From Valencia hispanica (Eukaryota; Chordata; Actinopteri; Cyprinodontiformes; Valenciidae), in contig OY747711.1 in NCBI GenBank assembly GCA_963556495.2, positions 31,324,914-31,388,913 of the forward strand: a DNA stretch of 64,000 bases, written 5' to 3'. Under the pieces are notes generated by a model that worked only from the letters and a program-made list of their open reading frames with translations, was not told where the DNA came from and searched no databases. This document shows, in pieces, positions 23,565 to 36,800 of this stretch. The first letter of the stretch is position 1. Every line of letters starts with the position of its first letter. The position numbers and the translations under genes were made by a program.

Positions 23565-25720
23565 CAATAAGTTACAACCCAAATAAAACAGATTTAAAAT
23601 TCTCTCTATAATTTTTTTAAAAGGCCATATATTCAACCTTCCTGAAGCTGTCAGGGAAAGGTGTCAAATCTGTGTTGAAATTACCTCATCAATGTAAATA
23701 AATATGATGCATTTCAGCTGCTTGTCAGACATGTTCCTCTTGTAGCTGTAGTTAGATAATATAAAGAGACAGGGGTTACTCCCAGGAGAAGCATCTCTGT
23801 ACGCATGTCTTTACGGTATAATATACAAACCTATGTATTTGTTTTAATAAAGGTGTAAATATGGATAACTTTTTGCTGTGAACTTTTCAGAAGCAGACAG
23901 TAAAACAGAGATACTGAATGAGTCACGCCTTCTCTTAGTATAAGCCATTAGTTGTTGTATTACAAGGAGCCTTACACTGTTTGCTGCCATCAACTTTGGC
24001 AGTCCCTTGGAAATTAATTTAGCTGCCTCAGTTGTCCCTGCTGGTCATGTTCAAAAAGAGTGCTGAGCTACATGAAAGCAGCTGTATTCTTCACATTTCT
24101 GAGATCGCTTCCTCTTCCTGTGATTTGTTATTCCTAAGCAGAGAGAAACAGCAGTCTGGAGGTATGATGTTTAGATTACGCGGTTCCTTTTCTTCCCTCC
24201 ACTACACAATTAGAAAGAAACAATATTTGAGGGGTGCCTTTTTAATGATATTTTACTGAAGGCTGTGTAAGCAACAGGTTCTGTTTGAAGCCCGATGTTA
24301 GAGAGCGCCGGATTACTGCGCTGATGTGCAGCGACATTATGTTTAATTTTATTAATAGCTATATTGCATTCATGCCTAAATTTTGAGCCGTGTAGAAAAA
24401 CCTTTGCCCACCAGCATATTGTCGAGATGCCTCTCTCGTCGCATTGAAGCGCCTTTGTATTTCAAGATGTTTCTCTCTCTCTCTTTTGTCCAGAAATTGA
24501 TTGATAAGGAATTTGTGGAGACATGATTTGGTCCAACAGTGTGACTGCATACACTGCATATCTCAACACGTGTAGTCAGAGTGTATGAGGCTGTGTGTAG
24601 ATGAGACGGCCGCTTTGAGCTGATGCAGTACATCACAATGATATTACAGCAGTAACACATTTATTGTCAAGTAGGGTGTCCAGTCAGCTATCTGAACGAT
24701 TCGTAGTCTTTGCATGCCCAAACAGTTCTGATTCCGATGTGCCTTTTCATGTCCTAAAAAATAAATTTTAGAATCTGCTCTAAATTGGAAAAAAAACAAA
24801 GGAAAGAATGGAGGCAAGGTTGAGAAATGAAGTAAGTAAAATGAACAGAATGTAGGGATGAAAGGATGACTAAACCTAACTACTTTGAGGTTGAAAACCA
24901 ATCTGAAAAATGATTGGTGGAGTTTCCCGAGGCAAAGCTCTCTTTGCTCACATCAATAAAACATAAACATGAATAAATGCACTGCTTTTGGCCTTCCAGG
25001 GTTCTTACTTAATTTCATGTATGCAAGTGAACGATGATATGCATGGAGAATTGTATTTACCTTGAAGGCACCAAATAATTCTGGGAGCCATTTTGTGTTT
25101 GTTTGATACCAGTGTTTACAGAACAGCAAGGCTGCAGCAGCGATTCTTACGGTTTTGTGTTAAATGCAATTTCAATATCTAGGATCCACTAGGATTAGCA
25201 AAACACACCGGTCTGTAGGTCTTGTGCCCCTTTTGCTAGTCTCAACATTTGCATGTATGTAGTAGTCTCTCCCTTCTGACTTAATCACAGTTGCTCAGTC
25301 TATCCATAATGTTGAACACCAGGGAACACAAAATGATGTACCCACCAGTGGAGAAATCAACAGTCATCTGTTTCAATGTTTTGCTCCCAGAGGTAGATCT
25401 TCACTGACCCAAACCACTGGGTCAACTTTTGTTAATGAGCCAGATAGACAAACATGTTTTGTTGGGGTATCAAGAGGATTTATGTTATCCAGTTTTGTCA
25501 TTTAGGTGCAGCGGGCCTGACGTGGGGAGGAGAAAATAACCAAAGCAAAAAAGTTTCAGAAAATCATGAAGCAACTTTTGTGAAATTTGTTGTGTTTCTT
25601 GTTGATGATTTTCTGGATTAAGACATTAAATACTTCAGATAACAGAAGCAAGATATAGTAGAAAGGAATTTAGAAAATATACACAATCATATTTGTAAAT
25701 GATAAAACAAGGTAACTAAC
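23565..25720. other. No gene recognised
   Basis: Ordinary AT-rich sequence with a short CT run near 24,470. No exon or repeat signature identified. Confidence 0.45.
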
Positions 25721-25834
25721 AGCATTTTTGTGAATAGAGATAATTTTAAAGTATGCATTCTGTTTAAATTTTTTCTTTTTTTTAAACAGTACTTCTGCCA
25801 TTTTTTTATGCATCAATATCATCGTGATCAGCAT

Positions 25835-26830
25835 AAAATGCTCTTCATTTGTATGAAGATGACACCATTATTTACTGTTCCCCTACCATTATTCAAATTC
25901 TGGAATTTCTACAGGCAGCTTTTGAGCTATTACAGTATAATTTAACCAATCTAAAATTGGTACAGAATACTAAAGAAGTCCAAATCATGTCATTTTCAAA
26001 TTGTAAAAAAAAAAAAAATCATTAATCAAATGTTCATGGGGTTCTCATTGAAATGGTTGCATCTTATAAATACTTGGGTACCATAATTGATCAGAACCTT
26101 TCATTTAAACTACATATAAAAAAAACTTTGCAAAAAGCTGAATCTGAAACTAGGTTTCTTTTATACGAATAATTATGTTTTTCTCTGAAGGCAAAGAAAC
26201 ATCCAATCTCTGCAACATTTTTACCCTTGTTAGACTATGCTGATTTGCTTTATTTGAGTGCACCTGATAAATGGCTGAAGGAAGTGGACCCAGTGTATCA
26301 CAGTGCACTACGTTTTATCACTGGTTCTGCTCTCGGTATGCTGCTGTTTCTCTGCCCTCTCTCTATACTTGCAGATTTACTCACTGGTATATTTTGTCTC
26401 CTCGGTCTCACTCTTTCTTAACTGTGTGTGTATTTGTAAAATGGTCAAAATTGTCATGGGCTGCCTTCTAGTGCACCCCTCCAAATGTCTATCCCTAAAA
26501 TCAAAACAGAATTGGGTAAAACAGCTTTTATTTTTTTTTTATCCATTTTCTTGGAATAATCTTCAAAAGGAATTAAAGATTATAAATCTGATTTATTTAG
26601 GTCAATTTAAACACTAAAAGATAGGAAAAACGACTCTCTGGGCAAATAGAACTTCTTTACACACTGAATCATCCAAACCTGTCATGTATAAAGATTTTGT
26701 AGTGTAATTGTGATTCCATTGTAATGTGTGACTATGTGTAATTCTCTATTGTTCCTGGACCAGGTAACTCTTGGAAATGAGATTTGATATCTCAATGAGT
26801 TTTCACCTGGTTAAACAAAGGAGTAAATAA
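25835..26830 (+). mobile_element. 5'-truncated, decayed LINE
   Basis: Translation in pieces gives the end of a reverse transcriptase: YEDDTIIYC (an altered YADD box, both Asp retained), a YKYLGTIIDQNLSF block, then LLDYADLLYLSAPDKWLKEV and VYHSALRFITG, typical of teleost non-LTR C-termini. Several stops and frameshifts interrupt it. The 3' end has a gagatttgatatctcaatga segment and aaataaa, also typical. The clade is not certain. Confidence 0.75.
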
Positions 26831-27192
26831 AAATTCAATTATTGTTCCTAATTTAGTTATAAACTAATCTTAATTAGTTCAAAGCTAATCAGGCTTAATT
26901 TCAAAATTCTTCAATAAAAACCTTGATCTTTAAGAATACATATTAATGTGAGATTATCATGTATCATTCTATAAATTAATTCACAACATATTTTTGGTGT
27001 AAATTAATCTGAACTAGTTGAAAGATAATTTGGCCAAATTTCCATATTCCTCAAAATAAATATGTTTTTTCAAAATTCACAGTTCATACTGAGCTGTGAC
27101 ATCATAGAATCTTTTATATTGGTCATTGGTTTATTCTTATTTTCACTCTTTGGTAGTTAGTAGTTATATTTCATTATTATTTTATTTTCTCT
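26831..27192. other. AT-rich spacer, no gene recognised
   Basis: Very AT-rich. It contains imperfect repeats of a line around aactaatcttaattagttc and aattaatctgaactagttg. Confidence 0.4.
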
Positions 27193-27195
27193 TAG

Positions 27196-28077
27196 GGCCT
27201 GATTTATCAATATTCCAAATAAAGAGTGTAAAATTGGTTGCCCCTCAAAAAAATTGTGCGAGAGCCGTGTTTCAGATTTGTGGTTGAGCTACTAAGTTTG
27301 TGTGCGCAAATGATAACAAGCGCACAGAGCATTATTCAAATGAGGACTGCTGTGTTCCAGCCAGCCTTTCTGCCCCATGCACTGCACTACAGCCCGAGAC
27401 AGAAGGAATAGGCGGATGACATACCTGTCAAGTCTATGGCTATTAGAGAGTTAATTACTATTAGGTTAGAATGTGTGAGAATGATATTTTTCGTTTGTTA
27501 TTCAGAAACCTAATGTGTGCGGTGTACATGTGCCGCTCTCTACTCCCTGAGACCTTCTAGAGACAGCAGGTGCAGACGCGTTGAGCTCGCAGTGAGTTAT
27601 GAGTTTTCAGAGAGAAAAAAAGAAGAAATCGACATAACTGTCAGGTTTATTGCAATTGGAGTGTTAATTACTATTAGGTCAGAATATATGTGAATTATAT
27701 TTTTCAATTGTCAGTAATAAACTTGTTGAATCATGTTGTCACAAAGTTAAGTCATGCCATTCAGAGGCAGTAAAAATAGGTGCAAAAACAGCCAGGGCAA
27801 ATTGTTTCATGTTTGATAAATCTCACTGCACGTGGAACACCTACTTATTTGGATATTCTCTTACCAGTATTTTGCGCTTTCTGACAGAAAACGCCCACAT
27901 TGCATATTCATCAAGGGCAAAAGCGCTAAATGGATTGCATGAACAGTATCTTGCTGCAGGTTAACAGGCAGAGTTGCCCTGCGTCTGTTTTGTAAATCAC
28001 CTGCTGCATGTTTTTACACCCACTGTGAGGTTTGGCACACGGTTTAACAAACACAAACCGCTGATACATCAGGCCCC
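27196..28077. mobile_element. DNA-transposon MITE, ends ggcctgattta
   Basis: The left end ggcctgatttatca and the right end tgatacatcaggcccc are inverted copies. A 3-bp TAG flanks both sides (27193-27195 and 28078-28080). Inside is an imperfect direct duplication of about 90 bp (around 27,417 and 27,629) sharing gttaattactattaggt. There is no coding content. Short target duplications suggest a Harbinger-like origin, but this is unproven. Confidence 0.65.
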
Positions 28078-28080
28078 TAG

Positions 28081-29280
28081 TGTTTAGTGTTACCAACTTA
28101 GTAAGTTTGTTAAAGTATTTTATCTGGAAGGTTGAATTATTTTTGTTAATAAACTTTCATGTATAATGGACAGTAGTTGTTTGCATGTATTCCCTAGTGT
28201 AGAGCTATGCTGTTCAAGAATTCGAGATGGAGTGCTGAACTTACTCCATCTGTTGTTATTCAACACTGACTCCTTATCAGACTTCATTAGAAATAACAGT
28301 GGCGGAAAACCATTTGGCTATTTTTTCCTGATAATCAGGTGGTGCCCTGATTAGGTAACATTGATCTATATTATGAATTTTGTTAATAATTGCCTTCAGC
28401 ATTTATTAAGTTATTCATAGCCAAGCCAAAGCTCTCGTTGCACGACACTTCAAAAGCAGATGTGACGTAAAGAATGAACCTGAGTGACCCAAAACAAAGA
28501 TGAGGGAGGGTAGGACAAGAACTGAGCAATTATTTCTAATATTTACATTTTGTTTGCTGATTGAAAAAACTGCAGTCAGAATTTAGAATGATTCTTACAG
28601 GCAAGATGTTAGGGGAGGAAAACACACATATTTGCCTTCTGCTTTTTAAAATTTAAGGCCAATTGCTCATCCCAATTTATTGATCAGACATGTCATATAT
28701 TTGCATAAAAAAGTTTACACCTTAGCAATTGTACTTGGTATGAATCCCATTGCTTTGAGGCAAAGGTTTTGAAGTAAAAGTTGCCTAAAATTTAAAGAAA
28801 TATAATCAATATAACTGGATTCTTCTGAGGAGTTAATTCCAATTTAAAATGTATTTTTCCAGTCTACAGTTCTGCTTATACAATTACATACCATGGCAGA
28901 ATTTTATATTAATTTGTTCCTTTTTTAGAGAATATGGATGAATATACAAAACTTTTTCCATCAAGTTTGGTGGTTGGGTAAAGCAATTTATGATCAAATA
29001 ATCATGTTTGCTCTGTTAAACTCTTCATTACAGAAACTCCTCAAATAACTGAACAAACTCTACTTAACCTTAAAGTGTTGACGTAACAACATACTCATAA
29101 GTTGAGACTTGTCTTTTTAAATGGCTACTAACAGCAACCTTCCTCATCCACAATCTGTTTGCTTCTAATTAGTGTGTTAGTATACAAGTATATCAATTTC
29201 TGAGCTCTTGACAGACTCCTGCATGTTTTATCTACACTGATAGTGTTTTACTGGGAAAACAAAACAGTTATCAAATGATG
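28081..29280. other. No gene recognised
   Basis: AT-rich, presumably intronic. Confidence 0.45.
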
Positions 29281-29870
29281 TACAGGGAAAAACAGTTGCA
29301 CTTAAAAAAACTGAGACAGGGATATAAAAATAGGAACTGGAAATGCCAATCAGCAATGTTCAAGCCCTAAAAATGAAGTGCAAAATGAGGGATTGTGTTG
29401 AAACCAAGCCACAGTCAGGAAAACCAAAAAAATGTTCACCCACAAATGCCAGTAAATTTGTGAAAAATCCAGAAATAACTTTAGATGACAGGCAGTACTT
29501 TTAGTTTAAAAAAGCAGTGTAACTGCTTTAAGATACACAAAAAAGCACTTGAAGACAAATGGGCTGGATAGGCAAGTTTACAGGGAAAATGCATTGGGAT
29601 GCTAAACATCACAGAGACAAGCCGCAAAACTTCCTGAACAAAGTTATTTGAAGTAGTAACAACAAAATGTAACTCTTTAGTCAAATCCATAAATGCTAGA
29701 TTTGGAGAGGAGTCAGAAAGACTTATGAAAAAAGTACATAATTGCTGTTGTCAACATGGAGATTGACTGCTTATGCTCTGGAGATGTGTGAGCTAAAAAG
29801 GCACACATAAGTTGGTTCAAACTGATGGCAAGAGGAATTCAGCAAGTTTTTTAGAAAACATTGGATAAAG
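29281..29870 (+). repeat. Possible decayed Tc1 transposase relic
   Basis: A broken + strand translation includes KPQSGKPKK followed by KNPEITLDD, similar in layout to the GRPR-like linker of Tc1 transposases. The rest is not recognisable, and no terminal repeats were found. Confidence 0.3.
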
Positions 29871-31240
29871 GTTTATTTTCGAACAGGGTGGTGAGGAAAA
29901 GTGAAAACACTTAAGAAAATTTTTAATAATGTTTTTGTCTGCTTTGCTGATTTAGTTTGGAATTTTGCATTTTTTTGTTCTCGATACAAAATAGTAAAAG
30001 TATAAGCTGTCCTTGGAGTATACTCATTTAGTACATTGTGTTTGATTTCTTGCAGTAAAGAAGGAACTGCCTCAACTTTGACACTAATAAAATCAATTCC
30101 AGATTCAATTTACCTTGTAGTATCGTTATATCCCATGACACTGAGTCACTGTTTGTATCAAAAAAGAAGAACAGAGGAGAAAACGATCAACAGTTTGGCA
30201 GCGTTTTTCTCTTGTATCCATTTTTCAAAGCAGGCAATTAGACCCAGCATCAGAGCCATTTAACTAAGTCTGTTCTCCAAATTGATTCGGACTCCAGCGC
30301 TGGACCTTGCAGACATGGTGCATTTAGTTATGCAAATGCTTATCTCTCTGTGTGATTGGTTAATTAACCTGCAATGCAGATAGTCCCAGCAATGCATAGT
30401 GGCTGTTTGATGGCTAAATTGTGGGTCAATTGGGTTTTTAACATTTCCAAAGCAGACTTAGTGACGTGTCTTTTGTTCCTCTGAGTCTGTGCGGCTTTTC
30501 ACAGTTTAATAACTCCTTCCATGGGTCCCCGTGAGGTTAATGTGTTTAAACTCACTGTAATTGAGCTTTTGACCTGTCTTTCATGGTTTCTGTTAAAAAA
30601 GGAAATCATCATATTATATCATGTTTTATGCCCCTTGATTGTTATTATCCACCATCCCTTCTCATTGCCCTGCCCCAAACTCTATCCTGCCTATCCTTCC
30701 TGCCTGAGTTATGAGCATCAACATGGGAAGTCATTTATAATGTTATTGGAGTGACAATAATGCATTTGTAGAGAATTTTCCTCTGCTCTCTGTGCCTTAG
30801 CAAGCTTTGATGGGTGATATTTTTGTTTCAACCAAAGATAGTATACAAAAAGTGTGACAGCAGACTGTGTGATGTCAACATTCAATTACAATTTTGCAAA
30901 TTTAACATCTTAGTAGAAACAAATGGGGCAAAAAGAGAGAGTAGCCATTCAGCCATTAACGCTATCTCTGCTCCCTATTCACTGAGCAATTAAGTTCAGA
31001 TTTTGTTGTTTAGAGGGCATCATTCCGCATGAGATACAGACACAACATTTGACACTTTTTTTCCCTTTCAGAATCCCACAACCAGTAGACTGATATATCA
31101 TGACAAAATGACACGTTCTTGTCTTCCGGATAACCACTGTATAAGGATGATATGTATTGGTGAAGGATTGTGCCAAACATGTCCTATCTATTTGACTTCA
31201 TTGGGTGTAGAGAGATAATGTATGTGACAGAAGCAGTCTA
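29871..31240. other. No gene recognised
   Basis: No exon or repeat signature identified. Confidence 0.45.
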
Positions 31241-31249
31241 ATTAGGCAA

Positions 31250-32265
31250 TTTCGAGTTTAAATACCCCTTTAACCTTTTCACATTTGTCATGCTGTAATC
31301 ACACGGTTAAATAATGCAACTTTATTTTTTTGCTTTGGTCGTTGCCATGAACCAATGTGAAATTGTGTATAAATGAAGTTGAAGGAAATAATAAAAACAT
31401 GGGGTTTAGATAGATAATAACACACTACACCGCCAGGGACTCAAATCCTGCAGTGCCAGACGTGTCCCCCTGCTTAAGCCAGTACATGTACAGGCCCGTC
31501 TGAAGTTTGCTTGAGAGCATTTAGATGATCCAGAAGAAGATTGGGAGGATGTCATATGATCAGATGAAACCAAAATAGAACTTTTAGGTAAAAACACTAC
31601 TTGTCGTGTTTGGAGGAGAACGAATGCCAAGTTGCTTCCAAAGAACACCATACCTACTGTGAAGCATGGGGGTGGAAACATCATGCTTTGGGGCTGTTTT
31701 TCTGCAAAGGGACCAGGACGGCTGATCCGTGTAATGGAAAGAATGAATGGAGTCATGTATCATGAGATTTTGAGTGAAAACGTCCTTCCATCAGCAAGGA
31801 CACTGAAGATGAAATGTGGCTGGGTCTTACAGCATGGCAACGATCCCAAACACACCGCATGGGTAACGAAGGAGTGGCTTCGTAAGAAGCATTTCAAGGT
31901 CCTGGAGTGGCCTAGCCAGTCTCCGGATCTCAACCCCATAGAAAATCTTTGGAGCGAGTTGAAATTCCGTCTTGCCTAGCGACAGCCCCAAAACATCACT
32001 GCTCTAGAGGAGATCTGCATGGAGGAATGGGCCAAAATACCAGCAACAGTGTGTGAAAACCTTGGGAAGACTTACAGAAAACGTTTGACTTCTGTCATTG
32101 CCAACAAAGGGTATATAACAAAGTATTGAGATTAACTTTTGTTATTGAGCAAATACTTATTTTCCACCATGATTCGCAAATAAATTCTTTAAAAATCAGA
32201 CCATGTGATTTTCTGAATTTCTTTTCTCATTTTGTCTCTCAGAGTTGAGGTATATGGATGGATTT
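31250..32265 (+). mobile_element. Truncated Tc1 with broken transposase
   Basis: The catalytic half of a Tc1 transposase is readable from about 31,450: [10 protein letters not shown], then [18 protein letters not shown], then NPIENLW, ending in NKGYITKY. The second catalytic Asp, expected in FQQDNDPKH, is replaced by Gly (LQHGNDPKH). A stop follows RLA at 31977-31979. The DNA-binding half is missing. The right flank resembles this family's terminal repeat (gagcaaatacttattttcca) but is cut off. Confidence 0.85.
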
Positions 32266-33000
32266 CAATAAAATTTTCAGGAAATTTCCACAATGGGACC
32301 AGAAACAACAGACTGAATTTTGAGGTTGATCTGACATGAGGGCGCGACCCACCGACCAGCGATGCAAAGCTCCACTCCTCTCCCGTGTCAGAGAGCTCAC
32401 AAGTGGCTCCCCTCACGCAGCAGCCCCGAATCTCCACTCTATGCTGGAAGAGTGCAGCCATGCTTCCCATTAAGAGACGTTTTATTGGAAAAGTATCGAA
32501 AGTTAGAATTAGTAGCTCTGGCAGAGGTCTATGCTCTCTGAGTGCTTTACTAGATTTTAATTTAAGATCTGCTTTTCTTTTCAAACTCTGCCTGAAAATC
32601 GGCAGTACAGCACCAACACAACACGACACTAACATGTCTTGTTAGAAAGTAAAACATACTTTTGACTATCAGAAAACGCATTGGTTGATATTTTCCTCAC
32701 TAAAGCCACTGAAGTCTTCTTCACTGTCTTTATGTCCTCTGAAAATGTTTGTAGTCTTTTTACACTGACTCAGTTCTTCCCGCTAATGTCTCATCATTGA
32801 TTCATTGATGTCAAGCATATGTGCATTACCTCTATTTCCTTCTTTGATGGGTAGCTCGATTGCCATTAACTGAAAAAGTGCCCCCCGGAGGCCGTTAGCC
32901 TCTAAAAATCTATAAATACGCAGCATTGTTGTATAGGATGCAGGCTCTAAAGCGTGTAAAAGAAGTAGCAGCTTATAGTCTGAAAATTATGGCTGACTGA
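32266..33000. repeat. Unclassified block followed by (GACA)n
   Basis: Slightly GC-richer sequence with open frames on both strands and no recognised family. It may be a tail-end fragment of a repeat, because it ends directly at a microsatellite. Confidence 0.3.
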
Positions 33001-33024
33001 CAGACAGACAGACAGACAGACAGA
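32997..33024. repeat. (GACA)n microsatellite
   Basis: About six tandem copies of the tetranucleotide. Confidence 0.9.
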
Positions 33025-33119
33025 ACGTTTTCCTTCCCCGTCACTTTAATACTGATTCTTTTCAACAGTCTAAAAGAAGTCCCCTTCAGATGATTTGGAG
33101 GCTTGTTAGAAAACAGATA

Positions 33120-33550
33120 GCCTACATGCTAAATGCTATGTGTGGCAGAAACTAACACCTAAAACACACCATCCCCACTGTGAAACATGGAGATGGCAGA
33201 ATCATGTTGTGGTGATGATTTTCTGTGGTAAGGACAGCAAAGCTGATAAGAGCTGATGAGAAGATGCATGAAGCAAAGTACAGGTCAATCCTATAAGAAA
33301 ACCTGGTAGAGTCCCCAAAATACTAGATACGACGGCAGAGGTTCACCCTCTAGCAGAACAACTAAACATGCAATCAGAGCTATAACTGAATGCTTTAGCA
33401 TCTTTATGTTATTGGATATCCTAGACTAAAACTAATTGTAATCTACAGAATGACAATACCTGAATTATGCTGTTCACAGGGACACAATCTAACCTGACTG
33501 AGGTTGAGCTATCTCGCAAAAAAAATAAAAAAATAATTTTGACTCTAGAT
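33120..33550 (+). mobile_element. Tc1 transposase fossil fragment
   Basis: Phrases such as caccatccccactgtgaaac, catggagatggcagaatcat and ctgactgaggttgagct correspond to the central and late coding region of a teleost Tc1. Frames are heavily interrupted and no ends are visible. Confidence 0.6.
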
Positions 33551-33816
33551 GTACAAATCTAGCACCGTAAAAGACAACTCTTCAAAGTACACACAAAGGG
33601 GTTTAAGTACAAATGTTCCACACAACTTTCAGAATTATATATTTAAAAATAATTAAGAATCATTTATCATTTTCCTTTGACTTCATAATTATGTTCAACT
33701 TCGTGTTGGACTATTAAAATATTGTAAATTGTAATTTAATAGAATGTGAAAATATTTCAGAATGTAAAAACTATTTCAAGGCTTCGTAAATCCATCTGTT
33801 GCTGTTAATGTTGCAG

Positions 33817-33884
33817 GTGATCCTGATTTTGACAAAGCTGTACGACTTCAACTTGGGGGCCGTTACTGAGAGCTCGCTGTGGAG
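33817..33884 (+). CDS. sorcs3: SorCS exon a (68 nt), start of VPS10 propeller region
   Basis: Follows the acceptor ttgcag and ends at the donor gtaagt. It enters in phase 0 and leaves after two bases of an Arg codon. The 22 full codons read [14 protein letters not shown], then AVTESSLWR across the junction, a signature of SorCS1/SorCS3. In mammalian SorCS genes I believe this short exon is exon 2, behind a very long first intron. That fits the 33.8 kb of exon-free DNA to the left, but the exon number is inferred. Confidence 0.93.
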
Positions 33885-36800
33885 GTAAGTTTTCCTAAAT
33901 TTAATCATAGCGGCTTTTATTTTTCAGTATAAATATATACAGGTTAGGGCACCAGCCTAAAAAAAACAATAAGAATAATATATTCATGGATAGTGTAGCA
34001 TACTGTAAGTATGATTTATAGTGCTCTCCCCCTCTAGGATATGAACAATCAAGTTGCAGTAGAAGCCACGGTGAAGTATGTTTTAATAAAGCGTTCTGAA
34101 GTGGTTAAGATTGAACCATCCTCCTCTCTGCTTCCTGCAGCCCCATAAATAACGTTAGTGAGACTGCAGGAGGCTTTTAGAGAATATGCTACCTTCTGTC
34201 CATCATCAGCAAAGAAACTTTTTGAAAGGCTGTTTCAAAAAGATAAACCGGATGACTGATCTGAGAGCTTCTTTGTTTAGATCTGTGGTACTTTTCCTCT
34301 GACCTAGAAACTTTCTGATTGACCTTTTGATTGATAGTCATCTGTAACCTTTTGTTTCAGAAGCAATTGACATGCAATCGCTGCTATATAGTCATAGCAA
34401 TTTCATTCTGAATGTATTAAGGGGTGAGTTACAGTGCCCTGTCAGGTCATAAATAAGAATAGAATTCATTAAGGATTATACCACAAAGCCCAGTACTGTC
34501 TCTGATATGCCTTCTCTCACCTCTTTAGAAGCCTGCAGAGATTTCTTTCTGAAATACACATGAAAAAAGACCATCAGTCCACCAACCAAGGAGTTTCAAA
34601 TTAATATCTGTTTCTCCAGAGGCATCTGCACCCGACTCCACTCCCTCTGAAATTCCATAATGTGTATAGAAGGTATTCCATCATCAAGGTGGTTGCTTAA
34701 CAATGGCCTACAAGTAAATTAGAGTACCTCAGGGGTCTATGGAGGTTCTTAGTATGGGCATTAGAAAAGCAGTGATCTGAATGTTATGAAAAGAAAAGAG
34801 TAAATGATTTCCCTGACAACACCATAAATGATTTATATCTACAGCTTCTGGGCTTCTGCTGGTGGCAATACGCAGCATGCAGATCAATGGGTGATTTGCT
34901 TGAGCTGGCTAAACACGCCTCAAGTCCCATTATGTTTTCAAAGGAAGCTTTACATTGTAATCATATCGTTTAAGAGTTCCTCAGTAAGAAACAGATACTC
35001 CAACAGACAAGGAGTACTTAACACTTAAATGCAAATGTTTTTACTGGTGGTTTTGTGCAAACAAATCCCAACAGGAACAGCTCAAGTTAATGCATAGACA
35101 ATGATAGCAGACTGTGGGTTCCCATCCAATTATGTGGCAAAATTACATTTGGAAGCACCCAGGTAGAACTGAGAACATGGATTGTCTGTTTTTGGAGTGA
35201 AGAAACAAGAAGCCATGAATGACAAGCACATTTGCCCTTGTCATTAGAGCCACCTTAGCAAAGTTCAAGCATTTTTAAACACTTCTGTGGAGGTTTTTAT
35301 TTCATTCAAACATACCTATTTTAATTAAGGTCAACAACTGGGTCATTTCTGCATATAGATTTTTAAAAATTTTATATCCATCTTTTATATCTCAAATCTT
35401 TAGCTAGTTTGTTACCACACTCTCCTTCTAAATGGAAAACACTAAAAAGTGGACACAATAATCTAAATTAGGTGAAACTTCAGATAACAGTTTATGGAAA
35501 TTGGCAATATTTTAAGATAAATGTTTCACATACAGACCCATTCAATAAAATAGAATTTTTTTTTTTTAAGTTAATTTATTTCACTAACTCAATACACTAA
35601 GTGAAACATATAAAATGTTTTCATGCCTGTATTTATGTGAATAATGATGATTTTCCTTTTGCAGCTAATGAAAACACAATGTTTAAGCTTCAAATTTTAC
35701 ATCAGACTAATAAAAAACATTTCTAATACAGAATGTGGGTTTAATGAAAAGTATGTTTAATACCTGTCTAAAAGTTATTTTGAAAAAGGTACTTTTAATT
35801 TGAGAAGCAATCCTCATCACAACATATGCTTTAATGTATTGAATGTAACTATGTAAGAAGATTTGATATTTTTAGAATTCCTTCCTAACACATGTTCAGG
35901 TACAAAAATGTACAACTACGAAGCTTACAGTAGTGCATTGTTGAAATCATGCAACATTCAAGACTCCATTTTAAATGCAGAAAACCATATAATTAGCCTG
36001 TTTCAGAAAACAATGGTGCCACTTTGCCACAAGGCAGAGGCAGCATCAGGGAGCCTTTGCATAAGTGGTCAAGTCCGGCGTTGCGGTGATATTACTATCA
36101 AGCTTGGCGGCACGAATGGCGCAGTATTCTAGCAAAGCCATGCTGCCATGGCGCATTCAAAGGACGAATTGCAATGATGTGTCTTTTGAAACAGGCTATT
36201 GAAATCCTGATGCTACTTTTGAAATCCATAGTTTTTTGCACAGTGTCATATAGGGGATGTGACTTCTAACTAGCCATGGTGGCATAATCCATTATATCAC
36301 AATATAAACACACATATCTCTAATTTAACTTACATTTTTAGGTTAAATGCCTTTTGGTTTAAAGAAAAGTCAACATTCTTGAAGTCTATATTGTGGCTGT
36401 TTGAAAAGCTTTCTGATAAACAACTGAACAGCCAGTTGTTTAAATTTTTATTTCTTAAACTTTTACGCTAGCTGTTTTGTACAGCACACTCCATACTATC
36501 TAAACAATTTAAATGTTGATCTGTTAGGAATCATCATCCTGCTGTCAGACCCAGTGACAACCACTTTACATGTTTTCTGTCAGAGGACACCGATGTTTAT
36601 GCAAAATATCCTGGTATTGCAAAGAGTTCTTCATAAGGCTATACACTCTAAGAAGTATTCCAAAAAATGTCTTTGGAAAAGCAACAGGCATACGCAATAA
36701 AAAAATCAAGGCTGGAATTTTTAAAACTGAGATTCTGCTACTGCTATAAAAATAAGAGAGGGTTTTTGCACATCTTTAACAATGGACCCAGCACATGTGG

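Noticed and set aside
32189..32645. 148-residue minus-strand frame
   Set aside because: Lies in an unclassified repeat-like block, begins or ends in Tc1 tail sequence, and has an opposite frame of similar quality.
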